From the NCBI GenBank assembly GCA_035578155.1, contig JAPWDM010000007.1:37422413-37486412 (forward strand): DNA of 64,000 bases, written 5' to 3'. Below the pieces are notes generated by a model. The model saw only the letters and a program-made list of their open reading frames with translations. It had not been told where the DNA came from and did not search any database. Positions within the stretch are counted from its first letter, which is position 1; every line of letters begins with the position of its first letter. Position numbers and translations under genes: made by a program. Positions 1-12,900 of this stretch are shown in pieces. This DNA is from Brachynemurus nebulosus. Taxonomy: Eukaryota; Arthropoda; Insecta; Neuroptera; Myrmeleontidae.

Positions 1-3000
1 TGATTTCACTTCCACCGTTATCTTTTGGTGGTTTCCATGATAATGTGACACTTTGTGCTGTAATCTCCTCATAAGTAAGAGGTCCATCAGGTGGTCCGGG
101 ACGGTCTAGAACCGTTACTTGGAATGAACCTTCATCAATTCCAGAACTATTTCTCAACAGCAAATGGTAGGTTCCACTGTCCGAACGCTTGGTATTTACA
201 GTGTGAACAATTGTATGATATCCAATTGATGTGACAGTTGTTCTAGAATCGGTAACCAGAGGTTTGCTTCCAACTTCCCAAATAACTTCGGGAGCTGGTT
301 CACCAATAAAATCAATATCTACATGGAATATAAGGCCAGCTCTAATTTGTATGTCATTAAGAGGTGATTTAATTTTTGGAGCCAAGTATCTAGCCTTAGC
401 AGTGACAGTATCAGATGGTAATGATGGTTCGCTGTGTCCAGCTGAATTAGTTGCAATTATTCGGAATTCATAATCTTGACCTTCTGTTAAATCTGGAACT
501 GTGGCTGCTGTTTTATTGGCTGGTACATGAGCAGCATTTACCCAGTACGGGCTTCCTTTTTCTTTCTTCTGAATAATGTAGCCGGTAATTGGAGATCCTC
601 CATCGTTTGTTGGTGGTTTCCATTCCAAATCAACATGATCTTTATCCCAGTCGGTAATACTGGGTTTGCCAGGTGCACCTGGTTCATCATATTCATTCTT
701 AGCAATAATACTCTTAGGTGCTTCGAGTGGTTCCGATTCTCCAATCGCATTAACAGCTCGGACACGGAACAAATATTCTTTCTTGTGTATAAGTCTTGTT
801 ACTTGATACGAGGTTGATGTACTCATGCCAGCATCTGACCATGTGCCCCGAGACAAATCCATTTTTTCGACTACGTAATGCAGAATTGGAGAGCCTCCAT
901 CATCAAGTGGAATTTTCCACGACAACATGCAACTTTCTTTTGTAATGCTTCCAATATCAAGAGGTGGCTGTGGTGGCGATGGTTTGTCCAATACAGTAAC
1001 ATTGGCCGAACATGAAGCAATTCCTAAATTGTTCTTTAGGGTTAACGTGTACCGTCCAGTATCTGCACGCACAGAGAATGGTATATCTAAAATAACTTGA
1101 TTTTGGAAGTATTCAATGTTGATTCGTGAACTTGGTTCCAATTTCTTGCCATTAACCTCCCAAATTACTTCAGGTTTAGGTGATGCTTCAACCGGTATTG
1201 TGTAGTTGATTCTGTTACCAGCTCTGACAGTAATATCATGTAATAGAGATTTGTCAAACGTTGGAGCACAGAATCGAGGTTTGCATAGAACAGGTTGCGT
1301 GGGATCACTTGGTTCTCCATGATTTCCTTTATTGCAAGCAATTACTCTAAATTCATATTCTTCTCCTTCTGTTAAATCAGGAACTGTTGCTGTGGTTTTG
1401 CCGGCTGGTACTTCTAATGCTTTTTCCCATGATCCATGTTTAGGCCGTTTCTCAATAATGTATCCTGTGATAGGTGATCCACCATCTTTCTTTGGTGGCG
1501 TCCAAGCCAAATCAACATGATCTTTATCCCAGTCTGTAACTGTGGGAGTTCCTGGCTTATCCGGTTTGCCGAATGGATCTTTAGCTGTCACTGGTGAAAT
1601 TGTGGCTAACGGTAACGATTCACCTTGCCTGTTAACAGCCTTCACTCTAAAGTTGTAGTCATGTCCTTCGATTAAATGGTCGACACGCATATTAGTGGCT
1701 GTACTTTCACCAACCGGTACCCATCGCATGTTTTCAGTGTCCATTTTTTCGATTGTGTAATGGGTAATTTCTGATCCACCGTCATCCTTGGGTGGTCTCC
1801 AGTAGAGAGTTAGTGAATTCTTCGTGACATTTTCTGGTTTAAGTGGACCTTCTGGTGGTGACGGTACATCAAGTACTGTTACATTTACGGTACCAACATC
1901 TTTACCATTAATGTTTTTGGCAGTTAATGTGTATTTTCCTGAATCGGCACGTACAGCATTTGTTACGCGTAACCGAGTATTGTACGGTTCATCGATGATT
2001 TTGATACGATCGCTAGGGAGAATGTCGTCATCCCTAAGTGACCACGTTTTAGTTGGTGGGGGTTCACCAATAACTGGAATATTGAACTCAAATGTTTGTC
2101 CAGCTCGGATTTTGATGTCCAATAATTTATTCTTATCAATCTGTGGTGGTAAGTTCTTCGAGCGTGCAACATGTGGTTTAGTAGCTTCACTTGGATTACC
2201 AGGTCCCGCTTTGTTTACAGCGCGAACTCTAAATTCGTATGTGTTTCCTTTAATGAGATCGGCTACTTTACCTTTCGGTGTATCACCTTCAACTTCAGCG
2301 CATTTTTCCCAATTTGGATTAAATTTGTCGCGTTTTTCAATTATATATCCTGTAATAGGTGATCCGCCATCTTTCTCTGGTGGAGTCCATTTAAGCTCGA
2401 CATAGTCTTCATCGTAGTCGGTAATTTCTGGTGTTCCAGGTTCACCAGGTTCGTCAAACGGATTTTTAGCCTCAATAGCTTGCGCGGCTGTTAATGGCTC
2501 AGATGTACCTTGTTTGTTTACTGCACGTACTCTGAACTTGTATTTATGACCTGGGGTCAATCCGTTCACGTCGAGTTCAGTCTGTGGTCCATCAGTTTCG
2601 CCAGCTTTTACCCACCGGCCAGTAGCTTCATCCATACGTTCCACGACGTATTTTTCAACTGGATTGCCACCATCATCCGCGGGAGGTTTCCAGCTCAATT
2701 TTGCTCCATTGGCATGAACATCGGATACTTTTAGTGGTCCGCCAGGCGCGCTTGGTTTATCAAGAACTGTCACTTGAACGTCAGCAACATCTTTGCCGTT
2801 TATGTTCTCGGCAATAATTGTGTATTTTCCAGATTCCGCTCGTGTAGCTTGTTTAACGTTTAGTTTAGTGTTATGATCGGTGGTTTGGATTTTAACACGA
2901 TCACCTGATCTTAAATCTTTTCCTTTTAATTGCCATTTGATTGTTGGGGCGGGTTCCCCACTTACGTTTACATCAAATGAAATGTTCATACCAGCCTTAA

Positions 3001-3924
3001 TCTTAAGTTCAATAAGATTTGTACGATCGATTTTCGGAGCCAGATTACGTGGTTTAGCGATAATGGTCGGTGTTTCGTTGCTGGGCTCTCCTGGTCCGGC
3101 TTTATTCACCGCACGAACCCTAAATTCGTACGGTTGACCCTCAATAAGATCTGGCACGGTTGCTGTAGTTTGACCGGCGGGAACTTCCAAAGCTTTTTCC
3201 CATTGACCATATTTATCTTTCTTCTCAACAATGTAACCGGTAATTGGAGCTCCACCATCGTCTGTCGGTGGTGTCCATGCAAGATCTACATGATCCTTAT
3301 CCCAATCAGTAGCTTGTAAGTTGCCAGGTTTTCCAGGTTCATCAAATGGATTTTTGGCGATAATTTCTTGTTCTGTTACAAGTGGTTCCGATTCACCTTC
3401 AGAATTGACTGCGGAAACTCGGAATTTATACGCTTTTCCTGGCGTAAGGCCAGTAATTTCGGCATTCGGTTCCGTTGTACGTGCACATGGAATCCAGCAA
3501 CCAGTCTCTGGATCCATTTTATCAATTTGATAGTATTCAATTGGAGCACCACCATCATCACGCGGTCTCTTCCATTTCAATTTACAGCCATTCTTATGAA
3601 CATCTGATACTTGTAATGGACCTTCTGGAGGTGATGGTTTGTCCGTAACTGTTACTGTCACTTGAACAGTATCTTTACCGGACGAATTGGTGGCCGTTAC
3701 TGTGTAATCACCAGAATCGTTACGAGTAACTGGTCTTATTGTCAATTTTGTATTATGTTCCGTGTTATTAATTTGTACAGTCTTTGATGGTCGTAATGGC
3801 ATTCCAGCAAAGAACCAATCAATGGTTGGAGCAGGTTCACCAATGACATTAGCGTCATACTTCAACATGGAACCAGCAGATAATGTTATATCATGCAAGT
3901 TACGACGATCAATACGAGGTGCCA
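1..3924 (-). CDS. bt: bt exon 38: modules 9 (Ig) to 14 (partial Fn3), continues off the window
   Basis: Starts [18 protein letters not shown] (Ig of module 9), then four complete Fn3-Fn3-Ig modules and the first part of the next Fn3 ([15 protein letters not shown]). The frame is open to the edge (last codons ...KDNGGSEI). Ig starts in order: [47 protein letters not shown]. Together with exon 33 this shows two multi-kilobase fused exons in the core. The 3' end lies outside the window. Confidence 0.95.
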
Positions 3925-6900
3925 CTGTAACAAAAAAATTTATTAACACGTACCAATCTTTTAAAAAAAATAAAAAATAGGAAATTTCTGCTTACAGAAG
4001 CGAGGTTTCGCTGTAAATGTTTTACTAGCTTCAGATGGTTCTGACATTCCTGCCTTATTGACAGCAATTATGCGGAACTGATATTCATTTCCTTCGATAA
4101 GTCCATGAACAGCTCCGGTTGTAACAGGGCTAGTAATTTCCATTGCTTTTTCCCACAGTGGACTGTATTTATCTTTCTTTTCAATGATATATCCAGTAAT
4201 TGGAGAACCTCCATCTGAAATAGGTTCTTTCCAAGTTAACTCGCAATGGTTTGCCGACCAGTCTGATGGTTCAGGTGCTCCAGGAGCCGACGGTACAGCT
4301 AGAAATTTTTAATAAATATTTAATTTTTTTATAGCAGAAAGTTAGGTGATGCTAACTAATCGTTTTTAACTTACTGAAAACATCCTTAGCAACAATTGGG
4401 CTAATAGTTTCTAAAGGCTCTGATTCTCCTTCTTTATTAATGGCTTTAACTCGGAATTTATATTCGTGACCTGGAATTAAGTCATTCACTTCCATTTTTG
4501 GTACTGGTCCTGTTGTCTTTCCAACTGGAAGCCAGACACCGGTGCTAGGATCAAACTTCTCGACTGCATAACATTCGATTGGTTCACCACCGTCATCCTT
4601 TGGTTTCTTCCATTTCAATGTGCAACCATTCTTATGAATATCTGAAACTTCTAGAGGACCTTCAGGTGCAGTAGGCTTAGCTGTAAAAGAAATATAAATT
4701 TTAATATTTACCTTCTTTTAAATTTAAAAAAAAAATTACAGATACATACAAACAACGGTGATTTCAACTTCAGCTGAATCTGATCCATATTGATTCTGAG
4801 CTGTAATCTTGTAAATTCCGGTATCTTTTCTTTCGGCTTTATTATTAATGTATTTAGTATTGTATGGAATGTTTTCTATACGTTTGTCTTTACTAGATAC
4901 GAATGTCTTATTATCTTGATACCACGTTACCGTAGGCGCAGGTTCACCGCTAACTTTAGCATCTAATAATATTGGTTCACCTTCATGAACCGTAATATTA
5001 CGCAAATTACGTCGATCAATTTTCGGAGCCACTGAAAAATAATTATTTCTCAGTTATAAATTTTAATTTTATAATAATTTACAGAAATATTTACGTTTCT
5101 TTGGTTTGGCAGTTATTTCTTTGCTTGCTTCACTTGGTTCACCTGGACCGGCTGCATTAACAGCGCGAACACGGAATTGATATTTCTGTCCTTCGTCCAA
5201 GTTTCCAGCTGTTCCTTTACAGTCAAGTCCAGCTTCACCAGCTTTCACCCAGCGATTCGTTCCTTCCTCTTTCTTCTCAATAATGTAACCGGTGATTGGA
5301 GACCCACCGTCATTAATAGGTGGGGTCCATCGAAGGTCAACATGATCTTTATCCCAATCTGTTGCTTCAGGAGTACCGGGTGGACCGGGCTCATCTATAA
5401 TATAGTAATTTGTAAGTATAAAATCAATAAAATATTTCATAATATAGTCAAAGTGTAAGAAATGTATATAATAATGTTACCAAACGGATTCTTCGCTATA
5501 ATTGTTTGATCCGCTTCAAGAGGCTCCGATTCACCCTCAGCATTTACAGCCGATACACGGAACTTGTATTCTTGTCCAGGTACCAAATTTTCCACATCCA
5601 GTTTAGGTTCCTTACTTTTACCAGCGGTAACCCAGCGACCCGTTTCTGTGTCCATTTTTTCAACTAAGTAATGGTCGATTGGTGCACCACCGTCGTCCAG
5701 AGGTTCTTTCCACCGAAGACTGCAGCCTTCTTTATGAACATCACTGATTTTCAATGGGCCTTCAGGTTTGGCAGGCTTATCGAGTACGAGAATTTGAATA
5801 CTGGCTTCATCTTTACCGGAACTATTTTCGGCTTTAATGGTTAACGTACCAGTCTGTGCCCGTGTTACTGATGCGACAATAAATTTGGTTCTGTAGTCTT
5901 CCATTTCAATTGTGTATTCATTGTTAGACTCTAAGCGAGCCTTGTTCAAGTACCAAGTCTTATTTGGTGGTGGTTCACCACTAATTTTAACATCTAATCG
6001 GACATGTTGGCCTGCTCTTAATGTCAAATCTTTCAGTGTGCTGCGATCAATTTTGGGTGCTGCATAACGGTCTTTAAGCACCATTGTATCTGTTGGTTCG
6101 GACGGTTTACTTTGTCCTCCAGCGTTCACGGCACGTACACGGAATTGATATTTTTGACCTTCAATAAGGTCCGGTATTTTACCTTCACATTTATTACCTT
6201 GAACTTCGACAGCTTTTTGCCATTTTGCACTATATTGGTCTTTCTTTTCAATAATGTAACCAGTAATTGGAGCTCCACCGTCAGACTTCGGTTTCTCCCA
6301 TTTTAGGTCAACGTGATTTCTACTCCAATCTTTATATTGAACATTTTGTGGAGGATCCGGAGCGTCATACGGATTTTTGGCTGTTGTAGGTAAATCTGTT
6401 TCAAGTGGTTCAGATTCACCTTCACTGTTAACAGCTTTTACTCTAAATAGGTAATCTTTGCCTTCATTCAATCCGGCAACGTCAGCTTCCGGTGTTTTAG
6501 TTGTACATACTGGCACCCATCGTCCAGTTTCGGTGTCCATACGTTCAACTACATAACCGCTAATTGGTTCACCTCCATCTTCCTCTGGTGGTTCCCATTT
6601 GAGTTTGCATCCTTCAGCAGTTACATCGGATACTTTGAGAGGACCTTTCGGTTTAGATGGTTTGCTTAATACAACCAATTCAACATCAACTGTGTCAGTT
6701 CCGGAATCATTTTTGGCTGTAACGGTATAAATTGCGGTATCAGTGCGTTTAACCTTTTGCAGGATAAATGTTGTTTTGTAGTCTTCATTGTCAATTTTCA
6801 ATCTGTCATGAGACTTAAGCACACGTTCTTTAATTGACCAAGTTATAACTGGTGGTGGTTCACCAATTACGTCAGCTTCAATTCTCCACATTTGTCCTGT

Positions 6901-9900
6901 TCTTAACACAGTCTTTTGAAGGTTCTTACGATCAATACGCGGAGCCAAGAATCTAGGCTTAGCAATAACTGATTTGGATGGATCACTTGGTTCACTCGGT
7001 CCGGCCTTATTAACAGCAATAACTCTAAATTCATACTCGTGATTCGGAATAACATCAGTCACTTTAGCTACTGTTCTGTCACCCGGAACAGTCGTAGCGT
7101 CCACCCATTGACGTCCCGATTTATCACGCATCTGAACAATGTATTTTTCAATCGGAGCTCCACCGTCACTAGCTGGTTTCTTCCATTCCAAATCAACAAA
7201 GTCCTTATCCCAGTTACGTAAATCTGGACGCCCAGGCTTTCCTGGTTCATCGAATGGATTTTTGGCAATAATTGATTTTTCAGTCTCTAAGTCATCTGAT
7301 TCGCCTTCCTTGTTGACTGCCTTCACACGGAATTTGTAGGGTTTTCCTTCTTGTAAGCCAGTTATATTAGCTTCCGGTTCAGTGCTACGACCACACGGTA
7401 TCCATTGGCCGGTAAGTGGATCTAATTTCTCAATTTCATAATATTCGATTGGAGCACCACCATCGTCTTCTGGTTTTTCCCACTTTAGTTTACAACCATT
7501 CTTCTTAATATCGGAAACTTCCAATGGACCTTTAGGTTTACCTGGTTTTCCAAGAACTGTTATTTCCATTTCAGCGGTGTCTTCGCCTACTTCATTCTTA
7601 GCTATGATTGTGTATTTACCGCTATGAATTCGTTTTGATTTTAGCACAAATAATTTGGTATTGTAATCAATGTTATCGATACGACATTGTTCATCTGATA
7701 CAAGTTCTTTACCATTGAATTTCCAAGTAACCTTCGGTGCCGGTTCACCAATAATATTAATATCTAATGATATAGAAAGACCGGCTTTAATAGTCATATT
7801 CTGTACATTTGTCCTGTCGATATAGGGTTTCAAGTATCGCGCTTTGGCAGTATGCCATTTCGTTTGCTCAGAAGGTTCAGATGGTCCAGCTTTGTTAACA
7901 GCCCTAACTCTAAACTGGTACTGATTTCCTTCTTCGAGTTTCGGAATAGTTCCTTGACAAATATTTCCCTCGACTTCAGCGCCTTTTACGAATTGTCCTG
8001 TGAATTTGTCCATCATTTCTAAAATGTAACCTGTAATTGGTGCCCCACCATCTCTGATTGGAGGCTCCCATTTAAGTTTAACACTTCGCTCGTCCCAATC
8101 AATAATTTCTGGGAGGCCAGGTGGTGCTGGAGGATCGTAAGGATTCTTTGCCAAAATTGACGTATCTGTTTCTAGTGGCTCAGATTCGCCTTCTTCATTT
8201 ACGGCTTTAACTCGGAAATTATATTTGTGGTTTGGTTCTAATCCGGTGATTTCTTTCTCCGTTTTATCGGCGTCAACGAATCCGGCTGGAACCCATTTGC
8301 CAGTTGTGACATCTTGCTTCTCAACTACATAGCTTGTGATTGGTAAACCACCATCATCTTTGGGTTTCTTCCATTTAAGTTTGCAGCCTTCTTTATGTAC
8401 TTCAACGGCTTCAAGTGGTCCCTCGGGTTTACCCGGTCGATCTAAAATAATAATTTCGACGGTTGCTTCGTCTTTTCCTGAAGAATTTTCAGCTTTAATG
8501 GTGTAAATTCCAGTATTAACACGAGTTGTATTTGTAAGAATAATTTTCGTATTGTAATCTTCATTTTCAATTTTTATGTCTGCACCAGTTTCAAGTACTT
8601 TTCCGGCGAAACTCCATGTTGTTGTTGGAGCTGGTTCACCTTTCACGTCCACGTCAAGTTTAACAGTTTGACCGGCTCGAACTTTTACAGTTTGTAGCTT
8701 GTCTCGATTAATGTATGGTTTTAAGTATCTTGCTTTAGCAGTATGTGGATTTGTAGGATCAGATGGCTCTGATTCTCCCGCTTTGTTTACAGCCTTTACA
8801 CGGAATTGGTAAATATTGCCTTCCTTTAACCCGGGAACATTAGCTTCACAGTCTGGTGTATCGGTTGTATGAATTTCGGTCCAGCTTGTCTGGAACTTCT
8901 CCTTCTTCTCAATTATATAACCTGTAATTGGTGCCCCACCATTTGATTTAGGTTTCTCCCATTTAAGAGTGACGCGATCGACATCCCAGTCAATTATTTC
9001 TGGAGTTCCAGGTTTAGAAGCTACATCGTAAGGATTTTTGGCTATTATGGCGCCATCGGAATCCAATGGTTCTGATTCGCCTTCTTCATTAAGTGCCTTA
9101 ACTCGAAATTGGTATTCATGACCTTCTTGAAGTCCTTTGACATCCATTTCTGGTTCTGTTGTTCTGCCAATTGGTACCCATCTACCAGTAGCAGTATCAA
9201 GTTTTTCTACGGCGTAACCGGTAACTGGTTTACCACCATCGTCTTCGGGCTTATCCCATTTGAGTTTACATCCATTCTTAGTAACATCGGTTACCTTTAA
9301 TGGTCCTTTCGGTCTGGACGGTGAAGCTAGAAATTAAAAGAAAAAGTTTATGGTTTCTATTTGTAATTCTCAACGTTTGTAATATTGTAATAATTCAAAT
9401 ACTTACATAAAACTGTAATTTCAACTTCAGCTTCATCTTGACCATGCTGGTTGACTGCAAGAATTTTGTATAATCCAGTATTTTTTCGTACTGAATCATT
9501 AATATTTAGTTTAGTATTATATTCAATATTAATTATTTCAACATTGCCAGTCGATTTAAGTTCTTCCTTTCCTTGGAACCAAGTAATTTCTGGTGGAGGT
9601 TCACCTCGTACATTCACATCATATTTAATTGGTTTTCCAGCACGTACCACAATTGGTTTGAGATTTGTGCGGTCAATACGTGGTTTCACTAAGAAGATAA
9701 TTAACCATTGTTAATAAAACTTACTTAAAATTGATGTAGCTTTATCTATAATAACTCGTTAATACTATACTTACAAGCTTTGTGCTTAACGATTTGCATT
9801 TTAGAAGGATCTGAAGCTGGAGATGGACCTGCTTTGTTTACAGCAATGACACGGAATTGGTATTCTGCACGTTCCTTTAATTCTTCCACTTTGCCTTGAA

Positions 9901-12900
9901 GACAGTCTCCAGGGAATTCACAAGCTTTCTCCCAATCAGGCTTATAGCGATCTTTCTTTTCAATAATATATTTTTCAATTGGTGCTCCTCCGTCACTTTC
10001 AGGGGCAGTCCATTTCAATTCAACACTCTGATTGTCGTAATCAACAATTTCAGGCGTACCAGGTTTGGTTGGTTCATCATAGGGATTTTTAGCAATAATT
10101 GGTCGCTCATTTTCTAACGGTTCCGAATCACCTTCATCATTTACAGCGGTAACTCGGAATTTATATTGAGATCCAGGGTTTAATCCAGTAACTTCAATAC
10201 CCGGGTATGGTCTATCGCCAGGAACTCGTCCAACTCTCACCCATTTTCCAGTTTCCATGTCCATTTTCTCAACTTCGTATTCACGAATTGGTAAACCGCC
10301 ATCATCTTCTGGTTTGCCCCAATTCAAATTACAACTTTCCGCTTTCACATTTGTCACTTCTAGTGGACCTTTTGGTTGTCCGGGTCGACCAAGAACGACT
10401 AATTCAACAGTTTCTTGATCTTTTCCATTAACGTTTTCGGCGACAAGTGTGTATTTACCACTATCTCGTCGTTTGGCATTTGTGAGAGTAAAGTCGGTGT
10501 GATATTCGATATTTTCAATTTTTATATTTTCTGTGTTTACGAGGGCTATGTTATCGCGATAAATCCATTTGGTTTCTGGTGGCGGTTCACCAATGATATC
10601 AACGGACCATTTGTGTGTACGGCCAGCTTTAATTGTAACACTTTTGAACGTTTCACGGACAATTTGTGGTCTCACTGTAAAATATTATATTATGATTTAC
10701 GAGTAAAAAATTAATTTTTTTTTATATATTTCAAAATACTTACAGTTTTTATGTTTGCAAAGATGATTATCAGTTGGCTCTGACGGTTCACTAGCACCAG
10801 CTTTGTTATGAGCTCGTACCCTGAATTGGTAAATTTTCTTCTCTTTTAAGTCAAGAACTTTACATTCACAGTCAGGTGTTTCCGTTTTAGCCACCTCTAC
10901 CCAATCTGGTGAAATTTTGTCTTTCATTTCAACAGTATAGTGTGTAATTGGACGTCCACCATCGCTTTCTGGTTTCGCCCAAGTTAACGTGACACTTACA
11001 TTGTCATAATCGTGAATGACTGGTTTTCCTGGTTTACCAGGCTCATCGTATGGATTCTTGGCTAAAATAGCGTCTTCAGTTGTCAATGGTTCAGATTCGC
11101 CTTCTTTATTAACAGCCTTGACTCTGAACTTGTATTTTTTCTTCGGTGTTAATCCTTTGAATGTGAAACTGTTTTCATTTGGACCAACTTCACCAGCTGG
11201 TATCCAACGTCCTGTGTCTAAGTCTAATTTTTCTAGAACATAACCGGTAAGTTCGGTTCCACCAGTGTCTTCTGGCTTGTCCCATTTCACTTTAACATGA
11301 TCAGCTCGAACTTCTTCAACTTTAAGTGGTCCTTCGGGCGCTGTAGGTTTATCTAACACAACAACGTCAGCAATACCTTCGCATGTTCCCGAGCTGTTTG
11401 TTAAAATGAGTTTATATTTTCCACTATCACTACGAACTGCCCTTCGAACTGTTAATACGGTATTTCTTTCATATTTGTCAATCGTAACTCTTTGTTCGGC
11501 ATCTTCTTCCATTTGATTTTCAACGTTAAGCCACAGATGCATCCATTTTACTTCCGGTTCAGGTTCACCTCCATACTTGATGTCATATTTGATAACTTGG
11601 CCTTTCTTGATAACAATACTGACAAGGTCATCTCCGATTATATACGGTTTGACGAATCGACATTTAGCAATGATTGGTTTTGTTACGTCACTAGGTTCAC
11701 CTGGCCCGGCTTTGTTTACAGCTCGAATACGGAATTCGTACTGACAGCCTTCTTTTAAGCCATCTACAGTTGCAGCTAAACAGTCGCCAGGAACTTCTTT
11801 TCCTGTTACCCAATCTTTTGAGAATTTCTCTTTGTACTCAATAATGTAACCGGTAATTGGTGCACCACCGTCAGATTCCGGTTTATTCCATTTGAGATCT
11901 GCATGATCCTTGTCCCAGTCGGTAACTTCAACACCGGTCGGTTTACTTGGCTCATCCCAAGGATCTTTTGCCAGTACGGGTTTAGCAAACATTGCAGGTT
12001 CACTGGAACCTAGTTTATTTATCGCACGAATACGGAATTTATATTCTTTTTTCGGCGTTAAGTCTTCCACCTTAAATACACATTGCTCATCGACACTGAC
12101 TTCTCCAACATTTTCCCATTGAGCTTTCAAACTTAAATCTTGACGCTCAACAATATATCGAACCAATGGTGCACCACCATCGTCTTTTGGCCGTTTCCAT
12201 TTAACAACACATGATTTCTGGAAGATTTCGGTAACTTCGACGTCTTGTGGTGGCGTTGGAACATCTTGCATATTAATTGTGACATCCTTAGTTTCCTCTC
12301 CTTGTGCGTTTCCAATTTGAATTTTGTACACTCCCGATAAATTACGCGCTGGTTTCTTAATTTTATATGTAACTTTTTCTTCACCGACTACAATTTCTAC
12401 TTCTTTGAGCGGTAATGGTTTGCCGTCTTTAATTAATTTGGCTTCAACGTTACTTTGCTTCGTTCCGTCAACTGAAAACAAATATTACACAATTTATAAA
12501 TTTGGATTTAATAGGAAGAGGAAATAAAATAAGAGAAAGAAAAATATGTACCTTTAAATGGAACATCGAATATAAGAGGTTTACTGATTGGTCCTTCAAC
12601 CAAGTTCGGGAAGTCAATTATCGGTTTACTTTCTCCTTTTTTCACTGTTAATTTACAAGATGATTGTAATTTTCCGGATTCGCACATAATTTCTCCATCA
12701 TCTCCCATTTCTAATTTTTTGAAAACCAGTTGGTGTTTGCCACCGCCAAGATTTTTAATTTCAATACGCTCAGATGGTACGATAGGTTCTCCATTGAAGA
12801 ACCATTCGCAAGGTGCTGTTTGATCTTGGAGTTCAACATCTAACACTAACTTTTCACGTTCAACTGCAACTGTATCCTTCAATTTCTTGTTGAAACGATT

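Noticed and set aside
1824..2405. 193-codon plus-strand ORF and similar long ORFs opposite bt core exons
   Set aside because: Antisense of conserved Fn3/Ig coding sequence; Ser/Pro/Ile-rich shadow without any domain.
1..9326. Possible CRISPR-like or tandem DNA repeat from recurrent GGTAATTGGAG..CCACCATC strings
   Set aside because: These recur because Fn3 domains repeat the codons for [14 protein letters not shown]; protein-level repetition, not an array.
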